A stretch of DNA of 64,000 nucleotides. Source: Lentimicrobiaceae bacterium (lineage in GTDB: Bacteria > Bacteroidota > Bacteroidia > Bacteroidales > F082). The notes under the pieces were generated by a model, which was not told the origin of the DNA, did no database searches, and was given only the letters and a program-made list of their open reading frames with translations. A program made the position numbers and the translations under genes. Shown here piece by piece: positions 63,518 through 64,000 of this stretch (positions are counted from its first letter, which is position 1; the number at the start of each line of letters is the position of its first letter). The stretch spans positions 33,589 through 97,588 of the forward strand of contig JABJIE010000028.1 in assembly GCA_018661505.1 (NCBI GenBank), in the 5' to 3' direction.

Positions 63518-63926
63518 GTTAATTAGTTTTAGGTGTTAATAGTGATTTATGCGCAATATAATAAATTAAACTACACATGTCAAGTGTCAATACCTGAATT
63601 CCATGCCGTTATGGTTACTATGGTTCAAGAATTAATGAGTAGTAAGTACTCATCTCATAAAAAGTAGATAGAATATCTTCTTAATTTGAGATTTTTTTCA
63701 ATCATGGCATTATTAATTATTCTTTAAAAGAGTATCCATATTATTTATTAAGTAACCAGTGAAACTCGTATTAATGACATAACTAAATATCCCTTCCGTT
63801 GACTTTCTGATAGTTAGTATTTGAGCCCAAAAAATTTGATTTTCTTTCTTGTGTTATTCAAATTTTTATTGGACTTCCTTTTCTTCGGTTTCTGTGGAAA
63901 ATGAACTATCTTTGCACTTCATAATT
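63518..63926. other. Non-coding region before tRNA-Pro
   Basis: A 409-nt AT-rich stretch. It holds the tRNA-Pro promoter near the right end and a 7-bp hairpin (ATGAGTA with TACTCAT, 63635-63653) that lacks a T run. No coding frame, integrase fragment or other RNA is supported. Confidence 0.65.
63907..63914 (+). promoter_or_regulatory. -7 promoter element for tRNA-Pro
   Basis: TATCTTTG, exact TAnnTTTG, 12 nt before the mature tRNA 5' end. Confidence 0.6.
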
Positions 63927-63999
63927 CGGGGTGTGGCGCAGTTGGTAGCGTGCTTGACTGGGGGTCAAGAGGTCGCAAGTTCAAGTCTTGTCACTCCGA
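63927..63999 (+). tRNA. tRNA-Pro (anticodon GGG)
   Basis: Full 73-nt cloverleaf. The acceptor stem CGGGGTG pairs with CACTCCG (one G-T pair), the D stem is GCGC with GCGT, the anticodon stem CTTGA with TCAAG and loop CTGGGGG (anticodon GGG at positions 34-36), the T stem GCAAG with CTTGT and loop TTCAAGT, and the discriminator base is A. The window ends one base later with C, so an encoded CCA cannot be judged. Confidence 0.95.
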
Positions 64000-64000
64000 C

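Noticed and set aside
63635..63653. 7-bp hairpin as a terminator
   Set aside because: No T run follows on either strand and no gene ends next to it.

Overview
The window is a low-GC bacterial chromosome segment, almost certainly from the phylum Bacteroidota (most likely a marine-type Bacteroidia/Marinilabiliales relative, though the sequence alone does not fix the order). The basis for this is two tandem SusC/SusD outer-membrane pairs, type IX secretion (T9SS) sorting domains of both the A and B kinds, an RprX/RprY-like two-component pair, the rsfS-ftsH-LUD-cdsA-psd gene order, an aromatic amino acid hydroxylase of the long Bacteroidota form, and promoters of the TAnnTTTG -7 type with no Shine-Dalgarno sequences. 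No rRNA, insertion sequence, prophage or CRISPR array was found.

Layout. 1-8750: end of a Kdo transferase gene, M17 and M24 peptidases, an RprXY-like sensor/regulator pair, a small secreted Cys/Lys protein, flavodoxin, Lgt and an M23 murein endopeptidase. 8824-18718: two susD-susC pairs read right to left, with no carbohydrate-active enzymes beside them. 19070-25610: a small membrane protein, an orphan histidine-ammonia-lyase-like enzyme, a large T9SS type B surface protein and a YjjG-type nucleotidase. 25623-32274: the rsfS-ftsH-LUD-cdsA-psd operon (ribosome silencing, membrane proteolysis, phospholipid synthesis), with birA diverging from it and the pyrE-SRPBCC pair beyond. 32368-41151: a secreted BNR/sialidase-fold protein, a NUDIX hydrolase, a lipoprotein, ilvE, prfA-pyrF and a lemA-TPM-TPM operon. 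41318-53432: a 10-TM metal exporter, an M14 peptidase, a flippase-sulfotransferase pair, CvfB, NfeD, DUF2061, a second Lgt, an EamA transporter, carbamate kinase and Rex. 53576-61802: an outer-membrane barrel, a Na/Ca exchanger, a YggS protein, DUF302, the aromatic amino acid hydroxylase, a glycosyltransferase-miaA pair and trxB. 61803-64000: a broken tRNA-Pro 5' fragment, a lipoprotein with a glycine-rich hydrophobic stretch, and an intact tRNA-Pro at the very end.

How it fits together. Most genes are housekeeping or envelope functions packed tail to tail. The most interesting regulatory signal is a repeated TTAACA box. It occurs as four helically phased copies between the two-component operon and the small secreted gene (5571-5608). 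It occurs as two copies in front of each susC, where both promoters place the boxes exactly 19 nt upstream of a TAnnTTTG -7 element. This resembles OmpR/PhoB/PhoP-type activator sites and suggests a small regulon, perhaps controlled by the adjacent response regulator. A near-perfect Rex operator precedes rex itself. The right end carries a 17-bp duplication of the tRNA-Pro 5' end around a lipoprotein gene, which may be the scar of an integration or duplication.
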